Assembly (NCBI GenBank): GCA_949357655.1
Contig: CASHTG010000015.1
Span: 4,154,001-4,218,000 of the forward strand
Reading direction: 5' to 3'
Source of the DNA: Parascedosporium putredinis
Taxonomy: Eukaryota; Ascomycota; Sordariomycetes; Microascales; Microascaceae
Length of the DNA: 64,000 nucleotides
The notes under the pieces were generated by a model. The model was not told the DNA's origin. It ran no database searches and was given only the letters and a program-made list of their open reading frames with translations. This document shows positions 36,201 to 49,400 of this stretch, in pieces; within the stretch, counting starts at the first letter, position 1, and each line of letters opens with the position of its first letter. The translations under genes and the position numbers were made by a program.

Positions 36201-37610
36201 TAATGCCTTTGAAAGGCATGCCAACCAGAGTGTTGTATTCCCATGTTTTAGAATGCCTGGTTGTTGCGGTGAACGTGAATAACCGTCCGACATTGATGTT
36301 TCTGCATCCAGATTCTGGCCAAAACCTATCATGGCCAACGGACCGGAACAAGGAGGACCAAGAATTTATTTCCGGGCTTGGTCACGAAGGGGATTGGATT
36401 CATTGTCTAGATGAATGGCTCTTCACCAAAGAAGGAAAAAGATTTTCCTTTATCCTCGTTACCACACACTCTGGCCGGCTTCTTATCATCTCTACCGAAA
36501 AGATTGATGGTCAGGTTCGGTTTTGGACAAGACACAAAAAGGCCAGCTCGGGGCTTCCAATTTACTCTGTCTCAGCCGTTGCGGATAATATATTCTACTG
36601 CGTAGGATCCACCATACACTGGGAAGTTTTAGATGTTACGGAGCGCAGAATTAGGAGCATGCAAAGATAGACCTAGTATCGCCAGCGACTTCACTGAGGA
36701 TACTATCAGGAAGGCTCTACGCCTTGACCCAGGCCCATTCACTTGAGATTGTGAATCTTGACCTGCTCAAGAACCAGGATAGCTATACGACAGGGCACAG
36801 GCTTATTGAGAAGCGCATGCGACCAACTACGCACATGACGGACATCGGGAGCGCCTCCAACTCATCTGGTGCATGGCCTATCACCCTAATCTCTGATCGC
36901 GAGTGTGGCATCGTCGGTGTCTGGATCCCGAGGGGTGGAGAAGACGGTGACATTGAGGTTGTCTTGGAAGCAGAGCTCCCCGCTTCCGTAAGACGATTCC
37001 AAAAGGGCACACCCGACCAGCTTGGTGGAGATCAAAACTTGGGCAGCCCCGATATGGGAGAATTCCAAGTACAGCCGAGGATGCCGAAGTCCTAGGCGTA
37101 TGCTTAGACGGCTCCATCCACAACTTCACCTTGCTAACTATGGAGGCGTGGAGATTCCTCAAACTCATTCAAAACGTCGCCGATTCCCATTATCGTGTTA
37201 CACTACAGGTCTCGAGCGATCAATTAGAGGAAATTTCGGAGCCCAACCCAGTTCCGAAACTACAGCTTCATGTGAATGGAGATATCCTATACTGGTGCTT
37301 CCAATCTAGAAATCTGGAAACCTTATTCAGAAATCAGAAAGAGAGCCAGCTCTTCATGCGCTACCTCGACGAGCTTGATGGAGGTGAATGGACACAAGGG
37401 TTTGATCAGTCAGAATGTGATTGCGCGACGAGCATCTGCCACCCAGAAGTCACCGCAGAGCCTCTCCTATCCACAAGCAATAGCCATTCCAGGAAGAGCC
37501 CGAGCCGAGATCCCAATGACAGAACCCACGGGACCCAGTGTGGATTAGTGGGAAGGTATCTAGGTTTGGGCTATCAGATATTGGACTACTTTATGAGTCC
37601 TGCGCTCTAA
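33219..37610 (+). CDS. MMS1-N / CPSF-A family triple-propeller protein (fungal 'thermotolerance protein' type)
   Basis: The MMS1/DDB1/CPSF160 family forms large WD-like propellers; Mms1 and DDB1 are adaptors in Cul4/Rtt101 ubiquitin ligases for replication stress and DNA damage. This fungal subgroup carries an MMS1-N domain and I know no direct functional data for it. The start ATG (33219) gives MAFQTNVLRNGTWITENVNM. Conserved blocks: LLTRTIVESPVVLW, QLLVLLLETGDFVFLFLRQ, GVIHKVEFLFPGS, GRPLWTAWTRPLR, IYLAREDGIIFYFEIDSDEI, LVTTHSGRLLIISTEK, YCVGSTIHWEVLDVTERRI, VVLEAELPASVRRF, LDELDGGEWTQGF. Introns include 33444-33548 and 34672-34741. The frame changes repeatedly, near 33740, 34940, 36670, 37080 and 37540. 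The C-terminus ends ILDYFMSPAL. Confidence 0.78.
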
Positions 37611-38601
37611 CACGTCACCCTCCTAATTCATCCCTACATCAGACACCTTAATAGAACGGCTGTGTATGGTCTCTATATCAGTCACCGTTGTTGCACTTGT
37701 CAGTCAAAATCAGAAACCGGCGGGCTAAGAGGAGCACGCAGATGGAGTTGTGCGGGTGGGGCTGTCCCTTGTCTGTGGTTCTGAGTAAATCAAAGAAGAG
37801 CATTCTGTATGATGTAATTACTGAGCTGCCCTCCTTCAGCCACTTACCCCACCACGACTTACCCCTCCTGAAAAGATTTGAGGAGCCCAACGAAGAAGGG
37901 TGATAATATGATGAAATTCATCAATTGTTTTCCCTTCCTCTACACCCCTAGACGAAAGATAATTCTGCCCTAAAATAAATCTGTTCTCAAATCCTCTCAC
38001 TTCAAGAAGAGAAAATCAAGAGACCAGGAGAGAAACAAAATCTTGGCTGGTGTCTAGTAAGTGGTAGGCATTTTCATGTTTTAACGTTACTTCAAATTCT
38101 TTTATAGAACTATTTCGATTTAGCCTGGGTTAATTCAATAGGGGTTCTATCATTGACTCACACCAGGCCCAGGGCTTCCTATCCTCAGTTACCCACCAGA
38201 CTCTTTTTCCTCCTCTATACCTCGGTACTTGATTGATCATTGATGTCCTGGTAGATGCTGAGAAGATCCACCTCGACATAACACTGTCAAACCACTTACC
38301 ACATTTGTTCTCATAAAGATAGCATCTTTTGAAGGTAATCAACCACTTTCTATCCTTCCCCGAGACTCTCAGTTTCCTCTAGGGGTTTGGTTTTCTGATA
38401 CACACCTGGTGGAGCCTCTTTTTCATCCTAATTTTTTACTTTGGCCACTCGGCTACCCCCACTCGTGTCCAGTTCGGCCGCTGCCCTAACATCACCGTCA
38501 ACCCCTAACCGGGCCCAGTCCTATTTCTTCTATACTGTACCCCTTCGTCTACTAATATCTATTTGTTAAACAGTATACTGAATTTGCGCGCTTCAATAAG
38601 G
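37611..38601. promoter_or_regulatory. Upstream region of eIF5B
   Basis: About 990 nt between two plus-strand genes. The half nearer eIF5B is markedly C/T-rich, as in many strong fungal promoters. No gene is supported. Confidence 0.5.
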
Positions 38602-41600
38602 ATGGCTCCGAAGAAGAAAGGAAACAAAAAGGGCGCCGAGGAATGGGAAACCGAAATAAACGAATCCGCCGCCCCAGATGGTATTAACGACCATATTGGT
38701 GAAGAAGATGGCGAGAATACAGGATCTGGAGGTTTAATGGCTTTGATGCGGAAGAATAAGGAGAAGAGGAAGAAGAAGGGGATCCAAGATCATTTTGTGC
38801 CAAGTGAAGACCCGTCGGGAGTTGAACAAAGCGAAGCACTACAAATCGATATCACTAGCAGACAGGCTCCTGAAGTTTCGATCGAGGACGAGTTTGCGTT
38901 GCCTGACAAAAAGGCCAAAGCCCAAGTCAGAGGCAAGCAAGCCGAAAGGGCTGCTGACGATGATGGTGCGGACGACGCTGGCCGAATTCTGACAAAGGCT
39001 GAAAAGGAAAAGCTGAAGAAGGAACGAGAGAAACAAAGGAAGAAAGAACAGGTCAGACCACTAGTTTCTATCTTTGAATTCCTCCCTCCACTTCAAATCA
39101 TATTGCTCATTCTTCTAATATTCTATCTAGGCTGCCAAGAAAAAACCACTGGGCCCTCTCAGCCAACCCAGACGAGCACTGTGGCAATAGAAAAACCCGC
39201 GCCTGAGGCCACCTTACCGAGCAACGATAGTCCCGCACCTGCTCCTTTATCAGCTGGGAAGAAAAAGAAGATACCCGCCCATCTCGCCTTAATTCAAAAG
39301 CAACAAGAGGAACTTCGACGCAAGCAAGAGGAGGAGGCTCAACGCCTAGCCCAAGAGAGGGCTAAAATAGAGGAGGATGAACTGAAGTATGCTGAAGAGC
39401 AAAAACGGAAAGAGGAGCAAAAGGCTCTGAAAAAGCAAAAAGAAAAAGAGAAAATCGAGCAGCTAAAGAAGGAAGGCAAGTTCTTGACAAAAGCTCAGAG
39501 GGAGGAGAAGGCACGCAATGAGAGGAAACTTCAACAGATGATAGCGGCTGGTGTGAAGGTAGGCGCACTGGATGACGAAGGCGAGGGTCAGGAAAAAGAA
39601 AGAAAGTCGTATACGATAACAGGAAACGGGGCGCAAGAAAGAACGAAAGCAAGGTCAGTCCTGCCGCAGCTGGCTGCTTTACTATATATTGGTCCTCGCT
39701 ATTCCGTACTAACAAGATATTAGATTGATGAAGAGAAGGCCTTGGCAGAAGCAGCTGAAAGAGCCAGAGAGCAGGCTGAGCAAGCTGCAAAAGATGCCGA
39801 AGAGAATGCTGCAAAGAAAGACTCGCCAAGGAGCGTGCAGAGGCCGACGCTGCGAAGGCGACTGCCGACAGTGATGTTGAAGACGACTGGGAGGCTGCTG
39901 CTGCAAGTGATGGTGAAATTAAAGAAAGCTGGGATGTCGACACGGACGAAGAAAATGTTTCCCCAGAGCCGGCCAACGGAGAGGCTAGTTCCTCTGAGGA
40001 AGATGAAGCTGCTACCCAGAAGCAGCTTGCAGAACTTCAAAGAAAGAAAGAGGCGAGTGAGAGACGCGAAAAGGCACACCAAGCTGCCCTTGCCGCTCGA
40101 TCGAAGGATGACTTACGATCTCCAATCTGTTGCATTCTTGGCCACGTTGATACGGGCAAAACAAAACTCTTGGATAAGATTCGGCAGACCAATGTCCAAG
40201 AGGGGAGGCAGGAGGCATCACGCAGCAGATAGGCGCCACATATTTCCCTGCTGAGGCAATCAAACAGAAGACCGCTGTGGTAAACAAGGACGGAGCGTTC
40301 GAGTTAAAGGTTCCGGGCCTATTGATAATTGATACCCCTGGTCACGAGTCTTTCTCGAACCTTCGCTCTCGCGGTTCATCACTCTGCAACATCGCCATCC
40401 TCGTCGTCGACATCATGCACGGTTTGGAGGCACAGACGCTCGAGTCCATGAAGCTGCTTCGCGATCGAAAAACACCATTCATTGTCGCTTTGAACAAGAT
40501 TGACCGACTCTATGGCTGGAAGAAAGTTGACAACAACGGATTTCAGGAAAGCCTCTCCTTGCAAAGCAGGGGTGTTCAGAATGAGTTCAAAAACCGCCTA
40601 CAAGAGACCAAACTTGCCTTCGCGGAACAAGGATTTAACGCCGAGCTCTATTACGAAAATAAATCCATGGCTAAAAATGTCTCACTCATTCCAACGTCTG
40701 CCCACACTGGCGAGGGTGTCCCGGATCTCTTGAAACTCATTGTCGAACTTACCCAGGAACGGATGGTTGGCTCTCTTATGTACCTTTCCGAGGTTCAAGC
40801 CACTGTCCTTGAGGTAAAAGCAATCGAAGGCTTTGGAATGACGATCGACGTTATCTTGACCAATGGCATTCTCAGGGAAGGCGACCGTATAATTATCTGC
40901 GGCGTAGAGGGAGTCATAAAGACCAACATCCGCGCCCTCCTTACACCGGCCCCTATGCGAGAGCTTCGTCTAAAATCTGCCTACATTCATAATAAGGAGG
41001 TCAAAGCAGCTATGGGGATTAAGATTAGTGCCTCCGGCCTCGAAGGAGCCATTGCGGGATCGCGCCTCCTTGTCGTTGGGCCAGATGACGATGAGTCTGA
41101 TCTGGAAGATGAGGTTGAATCAGACTTAGCGCTTCTTTTTAGCCGTGTCGAGAAGAACGGAAAGGGCGTCAGCGTACAGGCATCCACCCTAGGCTCCCTC
41201 GAGGCTCTGCTTGACTTTTTGAAATCTTGCAAAATTCCCGTTGCTAACGTTGGTATTGGCCCAGTGTACAAGCGCGATGTCATGCAATGTGGCATCATGC
41301 TGGAGCGTGCCCCGGACTATGCGGTTATGCTTTGCTTCGACGTCAAAGTTGATAAGGAAGCGCAGGCGTATGCGGAAGACAACGGAATCAAGATATTTAC
41401 CGCTGATATCATCTATCACTTGTTTGATGCATTCACAAAACACATGGATGAACTACTGGAAAAGAAGAAGGAGGAATCCAAGTTATTGGCGGTTTTCCCT
41501 TGTGTTTTGAATCCAGTGGCTATCTTCAACAAAACCACTCCGATTGTTGTCGGTGTCGACGTCGTTGAAGGCCAGCTACGTCTCAACACACCCATTGCGG

Positions 41601-41955
41601 TAGTGAAAACCAACCCTACGACAAACACTAAAGAAATAATCCAGATTGGACGAGTGTAAGCCCCCACCCCCTTTCCGCATCCTAGGCATAAACTTACCCA
41701 GCATTGCAGGACGTCGATAGAGCGCGATCATAAGCAGATACCTGTTTGTAAAAAAGGACAGCCCTCGGTCGCTGTCAAAATCGAAATGGGGGTCACCAGC
41801 CGTCTTACGGCCGCCAACTTGAGGAAAAGGATACGTTGTACAGTGCAATTTCTCGCGCTAGTATAAATTGTCTTAAAGACTTCTATCGCAAGGAGGTATC
41901 TCCGGATGAATGGCAGCTGATCATCAAGTTGAAGCCCGTCTTTGATGTACAGTAG
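38602..41955 (+). CDS. FUN12: Translation initiation factor eIF5B (IF2-like GTPase)
   Basis: eIF5B is the GTPase that joins the ribosomal subunits and checks Met-tRNAi. The long charged N-terminus (MAPKKKGNKKGAEEWE, many KEKLKKEREKQRKK repeats) is typical. The G domain shows G1 GHVDTGKT, G3 DTPGHE, G4 NKID and G5 PTSAHTGEGV, then RSPICCILGHVD before G1. Domains II-IV follow (VQASTLGSLEALLDFLK; VGIGPVYKRDVM), ending LIIKLKPVFDVQ. G1 has Thr where most eIF5Bs read GHVDTGKT, so the motif is normal. Introns: 39052-39130, about 39654-39723 and 41656-41709. Breaks at 39140-39145 (six A), around 39840 and 40202-40205 (four G) each mend with one restored base. An upstream in-frame codon at 38563 is not the likely start. 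Confidence 0.95.
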
Positions 41956-42246
41956 CATTAATGGCCCGATCATAATAGGCATGCACAAATTCATGTATTT
42001 TTAAAGAACTTTAGCTGCAATTGGATCTATACCTCTAAGTACAATGTGGCTGTTTGTTTTACCTGCGACGTTGGTTAACTAAGCTTGCAAGGCGGGATCA
42101 AGTTTTGCCTCTGCCCAAGAGTACTGCCACCCTATTTCCTAGTCAAGTGTGAGGTGAAAACATTGAGAGTAGTGCTGGTGAGAGGACCGCTGTTCTTGCA
42201 TCTCAAATGAAACTAATCTAGGTTTCCGTGTTAACGCACCCAAGTC

Positions 42247-44822
42247 CTACTTTGAGCTAGGCTCTTCGTCGGCATCGGGCCTGGGAGCTTCTGCATCTGT
42301 CATTTCCTCATCTTTGAGGTTGGCCGCTCGCTCAGCTTCCGCAGCTTTCCGTGCCTCTTCTTCAACCAAACGTTTGGCCTCAATCCGTTCCTGTTCAGCA
42401 ACTCTCTCCGCCTCGACCTTTTCAAAATGACGCTGAACTATGGGTCCGGCTAGGGCTCGTAGTTCGTCAATTTTGGCGATATACACACCCTTGGTCGTAT
42501 CATCGCCCTCGTCATAGAGCCAATCCTGAGAAGATCGAATTTAGAATTTAGATACCGAGTGGACAGAAAAAGCGGGTAGCTTAAATCCACTTACCTCTGT
42601 TGTGTCAAGCTTAGCACGTATCTTTGACTTCTCATCGTCGCTCGCGAAATCAGCATACTGGTCGTCCAGCTTGTTGCGTAGCTCGTAGATGTATGCCTCG
42701 AGCTCGTTTTTCTTTTCTTCAGTTACAGCAACCAATTTGTCTTCTGCCAACATCTGTGCCTCCTTTTCCTCGAATGCAGATTTGAGACTCGAGTCTAATG
42801 AGTTTGTGCCACTAACAATGGGCAAATCGCCCTTGCGAACCTGCTTCTTTACTTTCCGAGTCCTCTTCGGCTGGTCTTCTTTGGGTGCGTCGGTTTCCAT
42901 AGCCTTCATACATGGTTAATACTTGGCTGATAAGGGAGCTTGGGGTTCTGGGGCATCGAGACAATACTTACGTCCGGGTCCTTTTGTCAGCATCATCTTT
43001 CTTTTCCTCATCCTTAATTTCTTCCTCCACCTCCTGGTCTTCCACGTAGTAACCACTTTCCACGTTGAGGACACCGTGGATGTTAACTCGCGCCTTAAGC
43101 TTGCAAATCATGAAGTCGTCTTTCTCATCGGCTTTCACGCCCTTGACGGAAAACCGGCCAATCCATGGCGCTGTTTTGCCTGGAAGTTCGTCTGGTTTCG
43201 CATAGCGCGCCTCTAGGTCAAAGGGCTGCTTCCTATAGAAGGTTAAAATCTTCGTGGAGGGCAACACATTGCCCTTTCCGAAGACTGTGAGGCTTGTGTC
43301 TTCGTCCGGGATATCTGGGGCCTTCTCCCATGCAAATTCGATAGGATAATTGACGATATCCTGGACGGCAAAGTCGCGAACGCGAAACACAGGAGAAAGA
43401 ATAGCGCAATTGAACGCGCAGCCGCGGGCAACGGCTTCATCCTGGTTCAAGGTGAAGGAGAGAGGCTTTCCAAAGAATTCCTGAATCTTCTCCTTCAAGG
43501 CCGGGACCCGACTACCCCCACCCAGCATCTCGATATAATCGATATCCTCCTTCTTAAGTTTAGCGTCGGCGAGGGCCTGTTCGAGAGGAGCTTGGACCCT
43601 GTCAAGAAGGTACACCACCATTGCTTCAAACTCCTGCCGACTAATTACCGCAGATACGTCGATATCATTCATCAATGACTCGATGTTAACGGGCGCAGAT
43701 TGGTTCGCAGAGAGTATCTTCTTCGTTTTCTCTGCAGCCGCAAGGACTCTAGCGGTAGCACGAGGATTGCTGAAAATATCCAGCTTGTACTTGCCATTAA
43801 ACTCTTTGGCGAGGTGATCGACCAGGGCCTTGTCGAAGTCTCGTCCACCAAAATGACGGTCATAGGCTGTTGATTTCACAGATAATTCACCTTTTCGAAA
43901 TTCAACAATAGAACAAGTGTATGTGCTGTCTCCAACATCCACAAAAGCAACACGCCTGGGCCTTTCCTCTGCTGTTGGAAGGTCAAGTTTTGTAATACCG
44001 TAGCCTAGGGCTGCGGCCGTTGTGTCGTTGATCAGCCGAAGCAACTTCAGGCCAGAAATCTCGGCCGCGTCAATTAGGCTTCGTCGCTGGATATCAGTGA
44101 ACCAGGCTGGTACACTCATTACGACATCTGAAACTGGAAGCTTCAATTCTGCCGCTGCGGTCTGCTTGATCTTGCCAAGGAACATGGCAATGAGTTGAGT
44201 AGCGCTGAACTTTTCCTTCTCACCGCAATATGTCACCTCAACACCGGCTTGCCCGTTGACATCGATGATAGCAGGCGTGATAAATTGCTGCTCAACCTCA
44301 ACATCAGGGTCCTTCGCAGACCGACCAGCAAGACGCTTCAGACAACCAACTGTATTCTTCAGGTTGGTGATTTCTTGAGTTTTAGCCGCCTCTCCGAGGA
44401 AACGGGACTTGGGACCGAAGGCAACGAGGGAACTAGGGATAGGAGATCATGTTAGTTAAGGATGTATGGCAAAATATTTTGACTAGCAAATCCAGCTTGT
44501 AGCTTTGCGATCAAGGGGATTCACCAAGATCCAGGGGAAAAAAACCCCAAGATTATTGATCTGAGCCAGAGAAAGACTCTAGGATAAGACTTACGGGGTT
44601 GCGCGATTTGAGACCTCGTTGGCTATCTACAATCGACAGAATTAGTTAGAGAATAGGCGAGCAGGCTAGGTCAACTTACCACATCAACACCGCGATTCCT
44701 AGCCACCGCGATAACGGTCTTCAAGGTACCGAAGTCAATACCTAGTATTATCAGCATGTGTATAGAGAAATACACTTAGACCACAGGGTATATGGTGAGT
44801 TTTACATACCTACGACACTCAT
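42247..44822 (-). CDS. SSE1: Hsp110-family chaperone / nucleotide-exchange factor (Sse1, Hsp88)
   Basis: Sse1/Hsp88 proteins hold unfolded clients and exchange nucleotide on cytosolic Hsp70. The N-terminus MSVVGIDFGTLKTVIAVARN is the actin-like ATPase with the Hsp110 signature (GIDFGT). Exon 1 has 13 nt (44810-44822), followed by several short exons through 44390 and then a long exon from 44236 to about 42968. Motifs include INDTTAAALGYG, DVGDSTYTCSIVEFRKG, GGRDFDKALVDHLAKEF and IEMLGGGSRVPALKEKIQ. An acidic loop (EEEIKDEEKKDDADK) and helical lid (LEAYIYELRNKLDDQYADFA) complete it, ending DADEEPSSK. The long exon has no frameshift. Upstream (45148-45186) lie three AAACGCT copies. Family call is firm; small exons are approximate. 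Confidence 0.95.
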
Positions 44823-46425
44823 TTTGGAGCCTCGAGCTGAAGTAAACGTGAGGACAAGATAATCTGAAGGAATAGTCAGTTAGATCGGAGGCTTAGAGGA
44901 AAGCGCACAGATATGAGCGCATAAGTGAAAAACCCACATCGATTTGTATTCCTTCTAAACCGCCGTGAGGTTTCGTTAAATCTCTTTTTTTCAGTTTTTA
45001 AGTTCGGGTAGGAGAAGCTCTGGGGTTGAGAGGGAGAGGAGAATATCCTGTTGGACTGGCGACTGGCAAGTTATAATGGACAGGGAAAAAATGGGCTTGG
45101 CTAGCGGGGCAGCGGGGTTATGCGGTTGACGACTGAGAGCTTCCTCGAAACGCTAAGGGAAACGCTCCGTCTTAGCTTGAGCGTTTGGAAACGTGTGAGC
45201 CGCAAGGGACCGTTCAGCATGGCTGCTGTGTGACATAGTCTATACAAGTCTGCGTTTTGACAGGAAGTAAATGCCTAAAACAGAACTAATAAAAACATGA
45301 AAATTTTGAATACGCTTTGAGAAGAATGAAAGATTCAAGATGATTCTAGCAACTTCTACCATCAGCCTGTTGCTTTAAAAGCCAGCCTATTGAAGGCGAT
45401 TCCCACCACGACTCCAGAATTAGCAGCGAGTTCCTCCGTCATCTTCTACCGCAAGGTTGCCCATACTGGCCATTGACCGCAAGCTTGCAATTTTGTCATA
45501 AATAAATCAGGAGAAAGGGGAAGGGAAGAGACAGTTAGGCTTTGACCCCCTAAATTAAAAACCCGTGCATCTAGTTGCAATAATGCTAGGTAGACTCAAG
45601 GACAGAATATCCAGTCTTTATTTTGCCTTCCATGCATGGATCGCCCGGCACACATGGCAACGAGCTGAAGAAGCGGATGAGGCTACTACTTTTCCACTCA
45701 CCCCACCGACAAGGCTTTTGAGAATATATACGAATAAATCCATCAGCTGTCGCGGCGATAATATTCCGGGCGACTTACCTACGGTCGGCCGATAATTCGA
45801 GCTTCCCTTCGCTGACGTAAATAGGAGGACTTGCTACTTGCGCCATTCTTGATGGCACTTGACAAAATGCGCTAGGTACATCTAGAGACGGACTAATGTG
45901 CCATTCATAGCGGTTGTGGTTTGAATAATATGTGGTGGATTAGGATAGAGGTGTGATATTATCACATAAAAATTACAGACCGAGGAAGTCTAACTACATA
46001 TGCATCTTTTAATGAGAATACCTAGTCTAGATGTATTTTTAGCTTTGAACACTGGGTATATACATGTTGAGTGATAAGGCTACCATGGTAAGGCTAACAA
46101 TAAGGGGGATAGAAGTAGAAGGAGAGAGAGGAGGTGAGCGTACCAGGACCAGGGTACCTTTACTTTATTTAGTGGGATACAATACCAGGATAGAATCAAA
46201 GAAGGTAAAGAGCAATATGTGGCTACTGAAGAGGTGTATAGGTAATGGCCAGGGTATAGTTAGGTTAGAGAGCCTCCTTACCACTCCACATCACTAAGTT
46301 GGAGCTTTCTAGTTCTCTGACTAGCCTTTTCCTTACTTTGCCTCCTTGCCATTGAATATAGAGTTGGCTTGTCATCAAGAGCTAGGTAGTATCAGCAACT
46401 GTAAGAAATATGAAGGGCAGCACAA
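44823..46425. promoter_or_regulatory. Hsp110 promoter region and NMD2 3' flank
   Basis: About 1.6 kb between tandem minus-strand genes. AAACGCT occurs at 45148-45154 and 45160-45166 and inverted at 45180-45186, about 330-365 nt upstream of the Hsp110 start. I found no canonical nGAAnnTTCnnGAAn heat-shock element by eye. The part at 45900-46300 is AT-rich, and short open frames there (45565-45795 and 46064-46297, plus) show no family motif. Confidence 0.45.
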
Positions 46426-49400
46426 TCACATACAATCCTGATCTTCATTTTCCCTAATCTCATAATTCAAAACAAGATTCTTGATCCGCTGTTGTTCTTC
46501 TCTTTCTGCTTGTTGCTGGTTCCTCATAGCAACCGCAAAACCAGAATCAGAGGGAAGTTCGACTGTACGGGTCTGATTTTAAGACCATATTAGTTTAGTC
46601 AGTTCAGTTGCAGGAAAAGAAACCCGCTAATTTACCTGCTGGCTCTTTCCCTTCTTTGTTAGAAGTGAGAATGCCATGGTGCTGGGCGTTATACTAGATG
46701 GAGCCCCTGTTCCATCCTCATGTTTCTGGTTTGAATCCCTGTATCTCGCACGGATTGGAACTGGTACATCAAACTGGGGTTTGCGTTCGAACTTTCGGGA
46801 TTCTAGGCTTTCAGTCATCACCCGGCCGAACTCGCGTTCAAACTCAGCGGCATCTTCCGGATCTACCTCCTCCTCCTGGCGAGTGACAACAATTGCTTCC
46901 TCTTCGAAGTCGGATTCCGTGGATGAGTTAAATGCTTCCTGGGGGTTCTAATAGAGAGTTATTAGTGGTACTCATACTGAAATGCTAGTCAGAGAGCCTC
47001 TCACCTCGAGATCTTCGCCTTCGCTGAATGAAGGGTACAAGTCACCGTCGACGTCCGGCAATTCTGCGTCAACATTATCATCATCAGAGTCATCGGTTGA
47101 ACTCCTCTCTTCTATCTCGGTAGCTCGGTCATTAGCTAGCGTCGTTTGCTGCTCAGCTAGGGCAGACTGAAGAGCAACCATCGCCTCTTCTATATTGGAA
47201 GCTAATAGCCATTGGGGGCGGGTTAGCGCAAACACATCACGGACCATGAATTCAATTTCCATGGGCATAACATCTTTGACGTAAATGTAATACTGTCTCG
47301 TTCGTTAGCTATCACGGGAACGCAACCCTGAAGCGGTTATAACAGACCTGGAAAAAGGAGAGGAAAACATCTAGTCTCTTCCCAGCAGCGCCACGGTTGA
47401 AAAACATTCCACAAGTTTCGAGTAAGGTTGTGATCAATCGAACGCGGAAGAAATCTGCTGGGGGTCGTGAGGGTTACTCTTTCCCAGGGAAGGGATACCG
47501 CCTTCAACATAGAAAAGGCTTGTCAGGGATAAATCGGACTATTGAAGACTGCACGGTCTTCCGAAGGTAATTCACTCACCGTAGCCGAAGGTCAAAATCC
47601 TGTACATAGTGTCGAAGATAACTGGATGTTCTAGCATACGATAGTTGTAAAGTTCACCTAAGAAACGAACATCGGCGATCCGCCTCTGGTAGAATTTGAA
47701 GTCGTTCTGCTCAAGTCCAAACGAGATAGACTCTAGCACCCGATTGACAACGCCAACAACAAACGAGGGGTGGTAGCGATAAAGAGCGCTTAAAAGTATT
47801 GCGAGTAAATGGATATTTCCATACTTTATTTTTCCTGGCTTGGAGAACACCTTGTCAAGCATTCGGACAACCTTGAATTCGCAAGATTAGGCAAGGTTAC
47901 CAACTCGTACTCAATTCACACGTACCTCGGGTTCTTCCCAATGGAGTCGTCTGATTTGTTTGAGGATCTTCGTGTAGTTCCTTCGATTCATTTCAACATA
48001 AATCAATTTTCGGATGAAAAGTTCCATGGGAGTCCTCTCCTTTTGTTCAATGGCTGGTCGGACGGGCGGGTTGACATGGTACATTGCGTTTTCAATGAGC
48101 ATACGTTCAGGCTGGCCAAGATGCTGAACTGATTTCTTTCGCTGAAGTGTTTCGAGGAAGCTAGTCATCCGTGGCGCTGTGTTGCTATTGAGAAAAAGAT
48201 ATCTACCGCAGTGCTCAAGAAGATTGCACATGATCTCGATGTTCATTCGAGAAAAATCATCGAGACTCACTTTTAGGCAGTGAAAGATTACGTGCTCAGG
48301 CACGATACTAAATTTTGTGAGTTCTGCCAAGTACCTGATGTTGTTTAGTCGAACTTGGCCTAGGAAGTCCTTCTCCTTGCGTCGTTGAAGACTTCGAAAC
48401 TCGGCATCTAAGTAATCCACGACGCCCTTCGGAATGTCCGGCATATATTGGCCAAGTGTAGCGATCAGCCTTGACCAGCACGGAAGGAGATCGTTTCGGC
48501 CCTTTGGTACTTCTGTCAAAGCTTTGACAAGACGGTTCCGAGAGGCCTTCGAGTTTAAGAAGCAGAAGTCTATGGCTGATTGGTCGACAGAATCTTTGCT
48601 GATTAGATCTGGAAGGCGAGTCAATAGCACATCGACTTGAGCACCGATCGTTCTATTTCCTATGGAGATGGATAGATCATCCAAGCTTTCGCCGATCTTC
48701 CCCGCCGCGACGCTCTCAGGTTGTTCAGACTTCTTGCCTGGCAGATCCTCAATCTCGGCGCGTCGCTTTCTGCCGTCTTCGAGTAGGATGGCCGGAACTT
48801 TCCCCTTGAGATCGACAAGGTTTTCATAGAAGCGGCGCTCGTCTTCGTCATACCATATTCCAGCACCGTCGCCAAGAGAACGAAGGTATTCGCCAGCCTT
48901 GACCAACCCAATGCTACCTGTAACCGTCTGACTGCTCTCCTCCCTATCTTTGAGGTCCGGCATGTCGCAGCCGACGGCATCTGCAATGATCTGAGAATTA
49001 GAGATTAAGCGCTCTTGCGCCTTCACGTGTTTCTCGTAGGCGGCTTGACGATCCTCAAATACTTCCCCTGATTTAACGTAAGCCTCTGCATTTTTCTTTG
49101 CTTGGTCCTGGAGCAACTGATGATTATGAGTCATATGCCGCTTGACATCCTCGAAGTAACGGACCAGGACAGACTTGAAGGCATCACGGATCTCAGCAGA
49201 AGCGAAAGGCTCATCGAGGGTCCCAGGCTCAACATTTTGTGCATTGGGGACTTCCGACGTCGCAGAACCGTCCCTGGAATTCCCATCGTCTTCCATCACT
49301 CTACGCCCTTCGATACTAAGTGGCTGAACTCCTAGGATGTCCCAGCTGAAGGTTTTGACGAAGCTCACAAGCAGGGGTAAATTAGCATGTTCCCGGTCAT

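Noticed and set aside
39362..40082. Minus-strand frames rich in Ser/Leu over eIF5B
   Set aside because: They are antisense shadows of the Lys/Glu-rich N-terminal region of eIF5B.
44823..45060. Canonical heat-shock element near the Hsp110 start
   Set aside because: I found no clear alternating GAA/TTC triplets with the required spacing.
45565..46297. Two short plus-strand open frames between Hsp110 and NMD2
   Set aside because: They have no recognisable motif or splice partners and lie in AT-rich DNA.
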